A stretch of DNA of 64,000 nt from positions 558,001 to 622,000 of the forward strand of contig JAESUZ010004792.1 in NCBI GenBank assembly GCA_017311185.1. The letters are read 5' to 3'. This DNA is from Proteles cristata cristata. Lineage: Eukaryota > Chordata > Mammalia > Carnivora > Hyaenidae. Each line of letters begins with the position of its first letter. The first letter of the stretch is position 1. Below the pieces are notes generated by a model. The model ran no database searches. It worked only from the letters and a program-made list of their open reading frames with translations, and was not told the origin of the DNA. Of the stretch, positions 13,271 to 22,709 are shown piece by piece. Position numbers and translations under genes: made by a program.

Positions 13271-13669
13271 AGAAATGAAGATGCCCGTCTGTCCTGCACG
13301 TCCCAACACAAGCGTCCAGAAGGATTTACGACTGGGAGTTTCAATCCCTCTTCTGAGACCCCTGGGACCACAACTGGTTAATGCCAGTTGGTGGTACCTG
13401 GCAGAGAAACAGCGGTGCCTCACAACACGGTGCAGCTCTCGAACCCAGCTCACAGATCCCATCGCCGGGAACAGAGAGCAAATCCTGTGCTGCAAGCATC
13501 TGCGTGCGTGTGAGCGAGGGAGCGGATGTGTGTGCGCGCATACAGCAAACCTACCTCTTTCCCCCACATGCGTCTCCCACTCCCTCTCTCCCTCCTGGGC
13601 TCTCCTCTCTCCCCCTTCCTCTTCTGCTCTAACATCTGCAAATCGCCCCAGGAAGAGAGAGACCCCTTC

Positions 13670-13679
13670 CCTGTACCTG
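13670..13679 (-). other. OPCML: 5' splice site of the OPCML first exon
   Basis: On the minus strand the sequence reads CAG^GTACAGG, with the last exon base at 13677 and the intron starting at 13676. GT is followed by A at +3, and C, A and G at +4 to +6, which is a good but not perfect U1 match. The donor leaves one base (G) of a split codon, as expected for the glycine at the IgLON exon 1/exon 2 junction. Confidence 0.8.
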
Positions 13680-13737
13680 GGATGAAGAGCAGGGCGGTCG
13701 TCGCGGAGAAGACGATCCAGCAGGCGGGGTGGTACAT
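13677..13737 (-). CDS. OPCML: OPCML alternative first coding exon (signal peptide start; partial)
   Basis: Seen: reading the minus strand, an ATG at 13737 opens 20 codons plus one base, [20 protein letters not shown], followed directly by a consensus donor (CAG^GTACAG). The peptide has a short N-terminal part and a hydrophobic core ([13 protein letters not shown]), as in a signal peptide. An in-frame TAG at 13771-13773, 11 codons upstream, and an A at -3 support this start. Known: from memory, OPCML isoform b starts MYHPAYW...[13 protein letters not shown] and then joins exon 2 (VPVRSG...) through a glycine codon split after its first base. The phase-1 donor here fits. OPCML is a GPI-anchored, three-Ig-domain IgLON adhesion protein on neurons and is reported as a tumour suppressor. 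Odd: residue 6 is Cys (TGC) where I recall Tyr. No other OPCML exon lies in the window. The frame continues past the donor into intron, which is not coding. Confidence 0.88.
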
Positions 13738-13935
13738 CTTGAGGCTGCGGTGTCTCAGCTGCTGGGCTTGCTACCGCTTCTGCTGCTGCTACCGCCGCTG
13801 CCTTCCTCTGTGCTGAATTCTGAGCAGGTTTAAATCCAATGTTTGCAAAGGGAGGGAGAGAGCAAAAGAGAGAGGGAGCAAGAGAGAGCGCGCGAGAGAT
13901 GGGAGCAGGCAGGCAGCCTCTCTGATTTTTTTTTT
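13738..13935 (-). other. OPCML: OPCML 5' untranslated leader (5' limit not determined)
   Basis: The minus-strand sequence upstream of the start codon has no ATG for about 200 nt (no CAT on the plus strand from 13741 to about 13940), so a leader of this length would carry no upstream start. Next to the ATG it has a GCN-type triplet run (about 13766-13800, with repeated AGC and GGC). Further up is a CT-rich stretch (13848-13905) interrupted by CGCGCG. The T-run on the plus strand at 13926-13935 is an A-run in the sense direction. The transcription start cannot be placed from sequence alone; 13935 is a working limit. Confidence 0.5.
13797..13817 (-). promoter_or_regulatory. RE1/REST-like site in the OPCML leader (candidate)
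   Basis: Minus-strand sequence TTCAGCAC followed by AGAGGAAGGCAGC. The first eight bases match the left half of the RE1 (REST/NRSF) consensus TTCAGCACC exactly, and GGA falls at the expected position of the right half, but GGACAG is replaced by GGAAGG. It lies 60-80 nt upstream of the start codon of a neuronal gene. It may be a chance half-site. Confidence 0.3.
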
Positions 13936-14060
13936 CTTGCACATACACACAACTGGTAAGAATCATCAGCACCAATCTGTACAGGGCTCAAAGCAGACCT
14001 CCTCCAAGGCACGCATTGGCTCCACTCTGCTGAGCGACACCCGGACGCTTTCCTATCTGG
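13936..14060 (-). promoter_or_regulatory. OPCML: Candidate proximal promoter of OPCML first exon
   Basis: Immediately upstream of the leader are two CCAAT-type boxes: CCAAT on the minus strand at 14015-14019, in the context GGAGCCAATGCG, and the reverse orientation at 13973-13977. I see no convincing TATA box. Scattered CpGs on both sides of the exon (about 13440-14160) are above the surrounding level but look too sparse for a strong CpG island. The promoter role is inferred from position relative to the exon. Confidence 0.4.
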
Positions 14061-15080
14061 GAGGTTTGACTCCAAGGGGAGTTGAAGCCTGTCCCTTCCT
14101 CACTCCTCACCCGGAGCACAGCAGTGTGCGCTGGTGTCTGTGTCAGTATGCCAGAGTGTGGCTTCTGTGGGCACACACGAGCGCCTGGGTGGGCAGTGGG
14201 AAGGAGGCTGGAGCTGGTGCTGTCGTCCTTATCCAGGCAGGGCTCAGGGCACAACAAGAAAGGAAATTTGACTAAAGCCCATGCCAGTCCCTTATCATTG
14301 TTCCTTCTTCCTGGTCTCCAGGTAGGGGGGCGAAAGGAGCCATAACCCACAGAGAACACTGAGACGTTTAAATCTATACCCCGCTCCCCCATTGTGCTAT
14401 TAAGAGCACTTGGAAGCAATTCAGTTTTCCCAGCAGGAAGATGGGTGCGTTGGGTTTTTTTTTCACCAAGGATGCAGAGAATTGGCCAGTTCCCCACAAT
14501 TAGAGCCTTCTGAAACTCTACCAAGACAAGATGCTATAGAAGCCCAAACAATTGCTATGATTACAGCATAGGCAGGGATATATTCAGATTGGATCTCAAG
14601 GAAGCGGAAACTTGCTGAAGTCATCGGAAATCTTCAGGAAGCAGCCATGAAAGAATACCTGTGGCTTCCTGTCTTCCATTTTTTGCTATTACATCTCACA
14701 GCCCAGCCTGTCCCACTGTAGTTCCGGAAGTGATGTACCTCAGAATTTCTCCTGCTCGGCATCGGTTCTAAAATGGCCTATAGCCTTCCCTAAAGCATGC
14801 TTATGAGTGGGATGGTTTGTTTGCTGAGTAAATGCTACCCCTGAAGTATCCTTTGGACTTTGAGGATCTGTGATAAGAACAGCCTCCGGTGTTATAGAAG
14901 GAACTGAGAAGATATATTAACACACAACTTCTGTCCCAGGCTGTCCCCCAAAGACTCACAGTGCCTTGGATTCCTTACCACCTCAAAGTGTGTGCAGGGC
15001 TGGAAATCTGAAGTGCCTGTCTTCCTCCTGTCTCCTCCTTTGATACCTGCAATGGTTAATGTTTCCCCCCAAGTAACTAC
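14061..15080. other. Unique sequence upstream of the OPCML first exon
   Basis: No exon, repeat or gene recognised. The open frame 13988-14524 on the minus strand overlaps the candidate promoter and shows no domain. Confidence 0.4.
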
Positions 15081-15084
15081 TGTG

Positions 15085-15280
15085 GCACAGGTATTTACAT
15101 GTATCATTTTAGTTCATCCTCACCATGGCCCTGCCACATAGGCATTACCACTCCTGGATTTTAATAGACTGAAACTGAGATTCTGAGAGACTTGGCAACT
15201 TGCTAAAGACCATGCAGCTAATGAGAATCGGGATTCAAACCCAGGTCTGTCCTACAGCAAAAACCACCATTTCTAGTAAC
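15085..15280 (-). repeat. MIR, antisense
   Basis: Contains CTGAAACTGAGATTCTGAGAG, CTTGGCAACTTGCTAAAG, CCATGCAGCTAATGAGAATC and GGGATTCAAACCCAGGTCTG, matching the antisense MIR order. Confidence 0.75.
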
Positions 15281-15284
15281 GTGG

Positions 15285-16220
15285 TTATGCCTTCAACCAA
15301 TCGCCAGCAAGCTACTTCTGTCTAACACAGTTCCTCCCTTTCTGCAAAAAGAATCCCATTTGGTTTCTAAAAGGTAAGATAATTAATTACTTCCCTCCTT
15401 ATAAACAAGTCTGAAAGCTTAATGAGTCAAGTAGAAAACATATGATGAATATATATAATCATCACCTGGTACTTACAAGCTATGTACTTAATATAAAGTC
15501 CTTTTTTTAAGTCTGGGGATATAAAGAATATAATTTGAAAAGGGTATACAATATATTCAAAGAGACCAGACAAAAATTAAAATATCTTTTGACTCTACAT
15601 AGAAGATAACAGGACATACACATAATCTACACATCAAAGTTGCAAACATGCCTTTCACAGTCAAATCAACCTGTGAGTCCTTTAAGTAATGCTAGAATCC
15701 TACAGAAGTTTACAAGGATTATAACTAATGGCTGAACCTACTGCAGGAAAGAACTGGCTCGAAAAGGGTGGGAGGGATCAGGTAGACCAGAGAAATTTGA
15801 TGGCTATGCCAAGACGGAGAAACAGAGGAGTTACAGACAAAAACCATTTAGGGGAAAACTAAGGAGGACTTTGGGGAGTAAACAGAACAGAGTAAAAGAA
15901 GCCTTGAGTTCAATCAGTGATATTTAGAAATTCCCTGCTGCTGTAAGAAAAAAAAAAGTTAATTTCTTTTTAAACACGGAAGCTCGATGAATACAGGAGA
16001 TTTATGGAAATTAATCTGGATAAAGAGCACAGGACCTATTGAGACAGAGGTACTTGTTAGTAGGTCTGGCCCAGATTGAAACCTTCTGGAACTGAGTGGT
16101 ATCAGTGGAAGGGGAAAAACTGGGGGCTGGAGATGAAACAGAAAAATTAGACAAGCTTGGTAACTAATGGCCTCATACAAATCATAGCCATCACTTCTGC
16201 ACCCTCTGTTGATCAATATT
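15285..16220. other. Unique sequence
   Basis: AT-rich non-coding sequence. No gene or clear repeat. Confidence 0.4.
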
Positions 16221-16224
16221 TTGA

Positions 16225-16400
16225 AATATATCATCACATTTTATCTGAAGACTTGTCTTCCACGAAAGTGTCATTACACCTTTTTGAGAGAGGAGGAAAC
16301 TGAGATTCAGAGAGGTTAGGTAATTTATCCAAGGCTACACAGCTACTTAGTGACACAACGAAAATGCAAACCCAGGTTTTTTCGGTTTCCAAAGTGAATG
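16225..16400 (-). repeat. MIR, antisense
   Basis: GAGGAGGAAACTGAGATTCAG, GAGGTTAGGTAATTTATCCAAGG and CTACACAGCTACTTAG, then AAACCCAGG, in antisense MIR order. Confidence 0.75.
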
Positions 16401-16464
16401 CCTCTCTAAGAAAAAATCATAATATTGAGTACTCTAATTTTATTTCACGTTTGTGCGTCAAGTC

Positions 16465-16615
16465 CTCTGTCAATATCCCCTATTACCTTCTCAACAAGCT
16501 AGTGAAGTAGTCATTATTATTCCCATAGTGTTCAAAGAGCTTAAGTAACTTCCACAAAGTCACAGAGCTGTTCAGGCATAGAGCCAGTGTTTGGGGCCAG
16601 GCCTGCCTTCACCAA
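16465..16615 (-). repeat. MIR fragment, antisense
   Basis: TATTCCCATAGTGTTCAAAG, CTTAAGTAACTTCCACAAAG, then TCACAGAGCTGTTCAGG: a degraded antisense MIR core directly after the previous MIR. Confidence 0.6.
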
Positions 16616-16639
16616 CAGGGCTTTCACCACAAGGAGGGG

Positions 16640-16960
16640 AGAGAAGGTCTTTTATGCCCTCAGCAGGCACTCCCTGAGTGCCAACCATGTGCTAAGTGTT
16701 ATCTTAGGCTACTCTGAGATGCACAGGGCACAGACTAACCCCTCTCTCAGGAAAAGACACACACGTTACCCTTTTGTGAGCTATTGGGTGGACAGGAATG
16801 AACCTTTATCTACCTTTACTGGACAGACACAATGCTAGGAACTTCTTGTGTGTTTTCTCCCCTTATTGCTTTCCTCATTCTGCAGGTGAAGAAACAAATC
16901 CAGTCGTAGAAATCTCCAGGTTCCCTCTCCCAGGCTAAGTAACAGAGAAATTTTGGTCTT
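16640..16960 (-). repeat. L2/MIR-like fragments, antisense
   Basis: GGCACTCCCTGAGTGCCAACC with ATGTGCTAAGTGTTATCTTAGG resembles an antisense L2 3' end. GACACAATGCTAGGAACTTC ... TCATTCTGCAGGTGAAGAAAC resembles MIR. Family assignment is uncertain. Confidence 0.4.
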
Positions 16961-16979
16961 TCTTACACCAAAGTTTGTG

Positions 16980-17685
16980 TTCTTTCCCTACTTCCTGTGA
17001 GTTGCATTTTTTTGTTTTAAAAACCCCATTTATTCAACCAGACCATTTCCTAATACATACATGCATGCGCACACACACCCTGCACCTTTAATTACATTCA
17101 CGCTTAACAAACATCAATATATATCAAGAAATATTTTAGTTTTCAAAATGTGTATGCCTAATAAAATTTTCCTTAAGGAAACACATAAATATGTATTTTA
17201 CTGATCAATTCTTCTAGCTCTATTATATGATTAAAATATGTCTCTTTTATTTAAAAAGAAGAAGAAGAAATGTATAAATACATATTTAATCAATAGATGG
17301 CACCAACTCTGAAAAGAGATATTATGGTCTGCTGGGTCTATTTAAACACCTTAAAAAAACATACAAATACAAATAAAAATGCTTCAATGCATATTTACTA
17401 GGGGGACTGTTCTCCTCTCTGGGGTAAATAATATGCAATTTTATACCTTCTATGAGTCTTTTTTTTCTTCCTCTAAAGCAAACAAAATCATCAAAACTGT
17501 ATTTAAATAGCAATAAGGTAGGGGAACAAGCCAACCGAAACCAGGCAATTGTGCAATGAGGCTGACTGTCACACTTTTACCCCTGGCCTGTGCTTCTTTC
17601 CTCTAGACCAGGACGGTTGTTAGGCATACCTCTGCAAATGCAGTGACTGGCTTCTTAAAGCTAGATGGAAAATGGGAAGGCTGGG
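16980..17685. other. AT-rich unique sequence
   Basis: No repeat family or gene recognised; short GAA triplet run near 17259-17270. Confidence 0.35.
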
Positions 17686-17689
17686 TCAT

Positions 17690-17790
17690 GGCTGGGACCT
17701 TCTCTTGTGATAAATAAACCTGGGTTCCTGTCTTACCTCTTTCCCTACTAGCTGTACGACCTTGGGAAAAGAATACAAGGACTCTCTTTG
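17690..17790 (+). repeat. MIR fragment
   Basis: GGGTTCCTGTCTTACCTCTTTC, then CTAGCTGTACGACCTTGGGAAA: the sense MIR segment around CTAGCTGTGTGACCTTGGGCAA. Confidence 0.6.
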
Positions 17791-17839
17791 ATCCACATTT
17801 TTAAAGAAATGTATACTACCTTTTGGTACTACATATATT

Positions 17840-18260
17840 TATTCATGCATTCATTCGTTCACTCATTCATTCACAAACTAAATATTCATCATGTACCTGC
17901 TATGGGTCAGGTAAATACTTAGTATGACTGATGTACAGGATATGTAACATAAAGCAAGATAAAAGACTGTCCTCACCCACTTAAAATTCAGAGTAATAGG
18001 GGGGACAAATATTAATCTGTTAATTATATCATTGACCACATTTATGATAAGTGATTGTAGAAAAACAAATACAGGTTGGTAGGAAAGCACAAAACAAAGG
18101 GGAGATAGGGAGTGTGGGAGCATGCCCTAAGAAGTGACTTCTAAGCTGGAATTAAAGTAGAAACTGGCCAGGAGGAAAGAAGCCGAGATTCTTCCTAGCA
18201 GAAAGCACAGCCTATGCAGAAGCCCCAGGGCAGGGACTTGACTTGCGGAGGCACTAAAGG
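17840..18260 (-). repeat. L2 LINE 3' fragment, antisense
   Basis: CATTCATTCACAAACTAAATATTC, CTGCTATGGGTCAGG, later AGAAGTGACTTCTAAGCTGG and CCTATGCAGAAGCCCCAGGG, in the order of an antisense L2 3' end. Confidence 0.65.
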
Positions 18261-18739
18261 CTCATTCTTACAATTCACATCAGTAACTTTGTACTGAAAT
18301 CAACTCAGTAAATAGTGTTAGGATGATGGATCACTGCATTTGCAGCCTGACTAAGCGACAAGGAAGGATAGAAGTTTAGATATTGTAACATTGAGGTTTT
18401 TTCTTGTAAATAGTAAAAAAAAGTACAGATGGTAAAATACTACAGATTAAAACCTAAGTCTGTCATTTTAGCTTTAAATATTCCAAAATGAACTAGAGCC
18501 TCCTGGGCTGTAAGCAATTCTCTCAGAGCAAGTTGAAACCTCTGAAAGGCACAATAACTCCTATAAACCACAAAGGTAACATTTAGTTCAAAGGAGCAAG
18601 AATTGATTAAGCGACTGGCTTATGACTGAAAGAGTAAACCCTTCTGAAGTCCCAGAGACTGCTTACAAAAGGTGTTTCACTTCTGATCTTTTAATATGTT
18701 CACTAAGTATCTTGGGCATGTCCGTGATAATTTTTAACA

Positions 18740-18960
18740 ATAAATACCATTCATGAAATACCCACTATGTGTCAGTTTCCATGCTAGATGGCTAATATTC
18801 ATGGTGTCAACTTCTCATGCCAATCCCTTTCCACAAAGTAGACCCATGACACACAACTTACGGACATATGAGCTAAGACTTCCCCAAGGCCCCACAGAGA
18901 ATTGACAGAGCTAAGATTTGTCTTAGAGCTGTCTTAGAACTGTCTGATTCCAAAGACTGA
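18740..18960 (-). repeat. MIR, antisense
   Basis: AATACCCACTATGTGTCAGTTTCCATGC, then ACTTCCCCAAGGCCCCACAGAG, in antisense MIR order; strongly diverged. Confidence 0.55.
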
Positions 18961-19203
18961 TTTTTTTTCCATCCTACCTGAAGGATCTTTGATGCACTTA
19001 CATGAAGCCATTATACAGATCTACATGGCTGCAAGCATAACACTTTTTTCTTCATTTAAAAACACCTTAATCAAAGAATGTATTACATGATTTACCAAAT
19101 TACTACTACTAAAAGCTTATGATTGAAAGTAGGATTCCAAATCTCACTTTTCAGAAGCAGCCACTTCTATCTCTTCTACTTATATTCTTTGCAAAAATCT
19201 ACA

Positions 19204-19404
19204 GGGCACCTGAGTGGCTCCGTTGATTAAGCGTCCAACTTCAGTTCATGATCTCATCGTTTGTGAGTCTGAGCCCCAGGTCAAGCACTGTACTCACAGC
19301 TCAGAACCTGAAACCTGCTTCAGATTCTGTGTCTCCCTCTCTCTTTAGCCCTCCCCTGCTCGGTTCTGTCTCTCTCTCTCAAAATAAATAAACATTAAAA
19401 AAAT
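19204..19404 (+). mobile_element. tRNA-Lys SINE (SINEC, feliform type)
   Basis: Starts GGGCACCTGAGTGGCTCCG, with a diverged B-box region, the CTGTGTCTCCCTCTCTCT tract and an AAATAAATAAACATTAAAA tail. First of five SINEs within 1.55 kb. Confidence 0.9.
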
Positions 19405-19747
19405 TTTAATGTGCTTATTTTGTTATTTCTTGATTTAATGATTTTTAAAATTAGCTATTGGCTTTGTACTACAGAAGGTAAGGATTTAGCCTTTTTCACC
19501 ACCAACCCCCACAAATCTCCTCCTTTCATCAACTTGATATAAATGTCACAATTTTAATACATCAATATTTAGTATTCACATTGTTATGGTTACTTAATGT
19601 CTTTCTTGCTTTTTGCTTTTTCCCAGAGATGATATTTGCCTTTTTGTTTCATTTGTTGAATTTTTTATGGACCCATAATTAAATGTCTCCAACTGCCCTG
19701 CAGAACTCTATAATCCTTCTCAGTATAGTTAAAAACATCTAGTATCA

Positions 19748-19960
19748 GGGTGCCTGGGGGACTCAGTTGGTTAAGCATCCTACTTCAGCTCAGGTCATGA
19801 TCTTCCTGTCCGTGGATTCAAGCTCCACTTCAGGTTGTGTGCTGACAGCTCGGAACCTGGAGACTGCTTTGGATTCTGTGTGTGTCTCTCTCTGCTCCTC
19901 CCTGGCTCGTGCTCTGTCTCTCTTGCTCTCAAAAATAAATGAACATAAAGAAATTTTTTA
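19748..19960 (+). mobile_element. tRNA-Lys SINE (SINEC, feliform type)
   Basis: Starts GGGTGCCTGGGGGACTCAGT and ends AAAAATAAATGAACATAAAG. Flanks AACATCTAGTATC and AACCATCTAATAATC look like a diverged target duplication. Confidence 0.88.
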
Positions 19961-19987
19961 AACCATCTAATAATCTATTAGCAACAT

Positions 19988-20169
19988 TTTTTTAAAGTTT
20001 ATTTTATTTATTTATTTAGAGAGAGAGAACACTAGAAGGGGAGGGGCAGAAAGAGAGGGAGAGAGAGAGAATCCCAAGTAGGCTCCCAGCTGTCAGTGCA
20101 GAGCCTGAAGCAGGACTCAAATCCACGGACTGCAAGATCATGACCTGAGCCAAAGTTGGACGCTTAACC
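19988..20169 (-). mobile_element. tRNA-Lys SINE, antisense, 5' truncated
   Basis: T-rich start (AAAGTTTATTTTATTTATTT), GA tract, GTGCAGAGCCTGAAGCAGG and CATGACCTGAGCC, then GACGCTTAACC, where it stops about 25 nt short of the usual GGGGCGCC head. Confidence 0.88.
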
Positions 20170-20334
20170 TAGGTCTTCTTTCTTGGTTACTTTTCCTTGT
20201 TTTAATGCAACACATCTTTTAACAGTTTGTTGAGAAAGCATTCATAGGTGGTCATTTTGCAGGACTTTGAATATTCAAAAATGCCTTTATTCTAATCTCA
20301 CTCAACTAAAGTATAGTTAGTTCAGCTGCAAATA

Positions 20335-20348
20335 GAATTCTAAGTTGA
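20335..20348 (+). repeat. Target-site copy 1 of a reused SINE insertion site
   Basis: GAATTCTAAGTTGA, immediately 5' of the SINE at 20349. Related copies lie at 20528-20536 (GAATTCTAG) and 20750-20761 (AATTCTAGGTTG). Confidence 0.8.
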
Positions 20349-20473
20349 GGGACACCTGGATGGCTCAGTCAGTTAAGCATCCAATTCCTGATTTCAGCTC
20401 AGGTTATGATCTCATGGTTCCTGAGATTGAACCCCACATCAGGCTCTGCACTGATGGCAGAGCCTGCTTGGGA

Positions 20474-20505
<32 letters not shown>

Positions 20506-20527
20506 AAATAAATAAGCATTTAAAAAA
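20349..20527 (+). mobile_element. tRNA-Lys SINE (SINEC) with shortened body and pure CT tract
   Basis: Starts GGGACACCTGGATGGCTCAG. The body is shorter than its neighbours, and the usual TGCCCCTCCC part is replaced by about 15 CT units (20477-20502), followed by CAATAAATAAATAAGCATTT. Confidence 0.88.
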
Positions 20528-20535
20528 GAATTCTA

Positions 20536-20749
20536 GGGGCACCTGGGTGGCTCAGTCAGTTAAGCTTCCAACTTTGGCTCAGGTTTGTGAGTTCGAGCCC
20601 CGTGTTGGGCTCTGTGATGACAGTTCAGAGTCTGGAGCCTGCTTCAGATTCTGTGTCTCCCTCTCTCTCTGCCCCTCCCTTGCTCGTTGTCTGTCTGTGC
20701 CTCTCTCTCTCAAAAATAAATAAACATTAAAAAATTAAAAATAAAAAAT
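20536..20749 (+). mobile_element. tRNA-Lys SINE (SINEC, feliform type) inserted in tandem
   Basis: Starts GGGGCACCTGGGTGGCTCAG, typical cat-type body and AAAAATAAATAAACATTAAA tail. It is inserted into the 3' target duplication of the preceding SINE. Confidence 0.92.
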
Positions 20750-22374
20750 AATTCTAGGTTGAAAATTAATACCCTCTCTAAATTTTGAAGCAATTTCTCC
20801 ATTTTCCTCTAAATTTAAATATTGTTTTTGAAAAGTCTGATTTATGTCAATTTGTATTTCCCTGTATGTTAATAGCTTGATTTTCTCTCAGTAAACATTC
20901 AGAAATTCGCTTTATCCATGGTCTTCCAAAATTTCACAAAAGTGAACTTCTTCATGTGGATCTGTTTACTTTCATTGTATCAAGCACTCAGTATACTCTT
21001 TTAATATAGAAATTTTATTTTATTTAACTCTGGGAATTTTTAATTTTTTTGTATGCTGGCTTGGAATTTCTCTCCTGTACTATTCATTCTTTGTGGAATT
21101 TCTTTAAGTGACTATTAGTTTTCAGGATTAGTTCTGTAATTTTCTTATATTTATTCCTCTCTTTTTCATCTAAGTATCCTTTATTTTAATTTCCATTTAT
21201 ACTACTGATTTTTAAAAATTTTATTTTCAAGTTATTCATTTCAAAACTTCTTCCTTGTTATCTGGTTTTTTTATACTGTCCTAGTCTTGTTCTATAGTGA
21301 GAGTATCTTATCCGAGAATATGAATCAACAATTGGTGATGTTTCCTTTTGCTGTCACACTGTTTCCATTTCCTTTGTTTTATTTTATTTTTTAAATTTTC
21401 TTTTATTCTTCTCATTTGTTTTTATATTTGTCTTTCATGTGAGAAAGTTTTCTCAACTGTCTGGTGATCTTTGGTCTTCCTTTCCTATTTAAAAATAAGC
21501 GACAATAGGCTGCCTGGCGTCTGTGATTGCCAGTGGAATTTATTTACTAGTGGACCCTTTAAAGATTATTAGGTAAGGAACAGTCTTGGGACCGTTTCCC
21601 CCAAATGTCAGTATCATCAGTATTGTCTTGAGTCACTCAGGTTTCTGAAAGAGGATTCCATTCACCCACTGGGATGGTAAGATCCTGGTTTCCAGCATTC
21701 TAACGGTAACCATTGGGTTTCACCGTTCAGGATAGAGATCCACAACCTCTCTCTTTTCACCAGGTTACTTCAGCTGTCTCTTGTGGCTGAGCTTAGAGAC
21801 TTTCTTCTTCAATTCCTTCAAAAAAATAAATTTCCCATTCATGGGAAAGCAAAGTGAAGTGAGGTGTGTCTAACATGGGCTTTCAATTCATCCCTCCCAA
21901 TTTCTGCCTTCTGAAGTACCCTATAACTGTCATTCCTGGACTGTCCTGGCTTCAGTGTCATAAACCCACAAAGCTCTGTCTATACATCTTCCGCAGATAC
22001 CTTATAGCTCTGTTTTGTTTTGTTGTTGTTGTTGTTGTATGTTTTTTTACTGAATTAGTTGCCGCTATTTCTTTTCTTTTCAAAGAAAACTCCACTCTCA
22101 TCCACTATTATTTCTTCTTCCAACTTTTTTGCCCTTGGGGTTTGTAGCTTTTTAATCCTTTGTTATCATTTTCATGAGATTAGAGAAGACACTGAAGGCG
22201 AAAATGGCAGCCAGTGCTCCGTGATGAACTGAACACTAGTTCATACATTTGGTGTCAAAAAGCAAAAACATGACAAGTAAAATTCTCAAAACACCTGGAA
22301 TAAAAATCTGTTTTCCCAACATAAAGCTAAAATCCTTCTTAAACAAGAGTAACTAAAATAGGAGTTAATGTTGC

Positions 22375-22700
22375 TGATATGCATACCAAAGACTTGGACA
22401 TTTATAATCTCATTTATTTGTTTCACTCCCATGGGAAGTAACATAGACAAGGGGTTAATTAGCCCCATTTTCCAGATAGAGAAATAAGGAGGCATTGCAA
22501 TTTATTTTTTTAAGTTTTAATTTACTCATTCATTTTAACTCATCTCTATATCCAAAACGGAGCTGGAACTCACAATCCTGAGATCAAGAGTCACATGCTA
22601 CTCCAACTGAGCCAGTCAGATGCCCCTGCAATTATATATATACCCCAAAAGACCCAAAGGGAAGAACCCAGGACTAGAATCCACATATTCTAACACTTAA
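22375..22700 (-). repeat. MIR, antisense, split by an older SINE
   Basis: Left part: TTATAATCTCATTTATTTG, GGAAGTAACATAGACAAGG, CCCCATTTTCCAGATAGAG and AAATAAGGAGG. Right part after 22627: GAACCCAGGACTAGAATCC. The insert at 22503-22626 separates the two halves. Confidence 0.6.
22503..22626 (-). mobile_element. Old-type carnivore tRNA SINE (SINEC_old-like), antisense
   Basis: The reverse complement reads GGGGCATCTGACTGGCTCAG, then GAGTAGCATGTGACTCTTGA and TCTCAGGATTGTGAGTTCC, and ends in an A-rich ATTACTTA-like tail. It lacks the cat-type GCTGACAGCTCAGAG body, so it belongs to an older carnivore subfamily. TGCAATT flanks it on both sides (22496-22502 and 22627-22633). Confidence 0.8.
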
Positions 22701-22709
22701 GTCTTAAGT

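Larger units (their letters stand above)
1..13676 (-). other. OPCML: OPCML intron 1, 5' part
   Basis: All sequence to the left of the donor is transcribed as the start of the first intron if the exon call is right. It contains only interspersed repeats, one TG microsatellite and unique non-coding sequence. None of the open frames in it shows a recognisable domain or codon-like structure. The next exon lies outside the window. Confidence 0.75.
20215..22140 (-). repeat. Ancient T-rich LINE remnant, antisense (L1/HAL1-like)
   Basis: T-rich sequence with landmarks I associate with an old L1-type 5' region read in reverse: AAAAGTCTGATTTATGTC, TTTATCCATGGTCTTCC, GTGGATCTGTTTACTTTCATTG, AAGCACTCAGTATACTC and CTGTCTGGTGATCTTTGG. 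Two SINEs are inserted at 20349-20749. Exact family and limits are not resolvable by eye. Confidence 0.45.

Noticed and set aside
13086..13685. 199-aa plus-strand open frame
   Set aside because: Gly/Arg/Glu-rich from the purine tract and antisense to the OPCML exon; no recognisable domain.
12830..13975. 381-aa minus-strand open frame
   Set aside because: Longest frame in the window, but it runs through the GA/CT low-complexity tract, the donor and the OPCML exon in another frame. It has no domain, and its Ser/Pro/Leu runs come from the CT-rich DNA.
13440..14160. CpG island at the OPCML exon
   Set aside because: CpGs are enriched over the surroundings but appear too sparse and scattered for a confident island call by eye; an observed/expected calculation would decide.
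19204..20749. CRISPR-like array from closely spaced similar units
   Set aside because: Units are ~200-bp SINEs in a mammalian genome, not short repeats with spacers.
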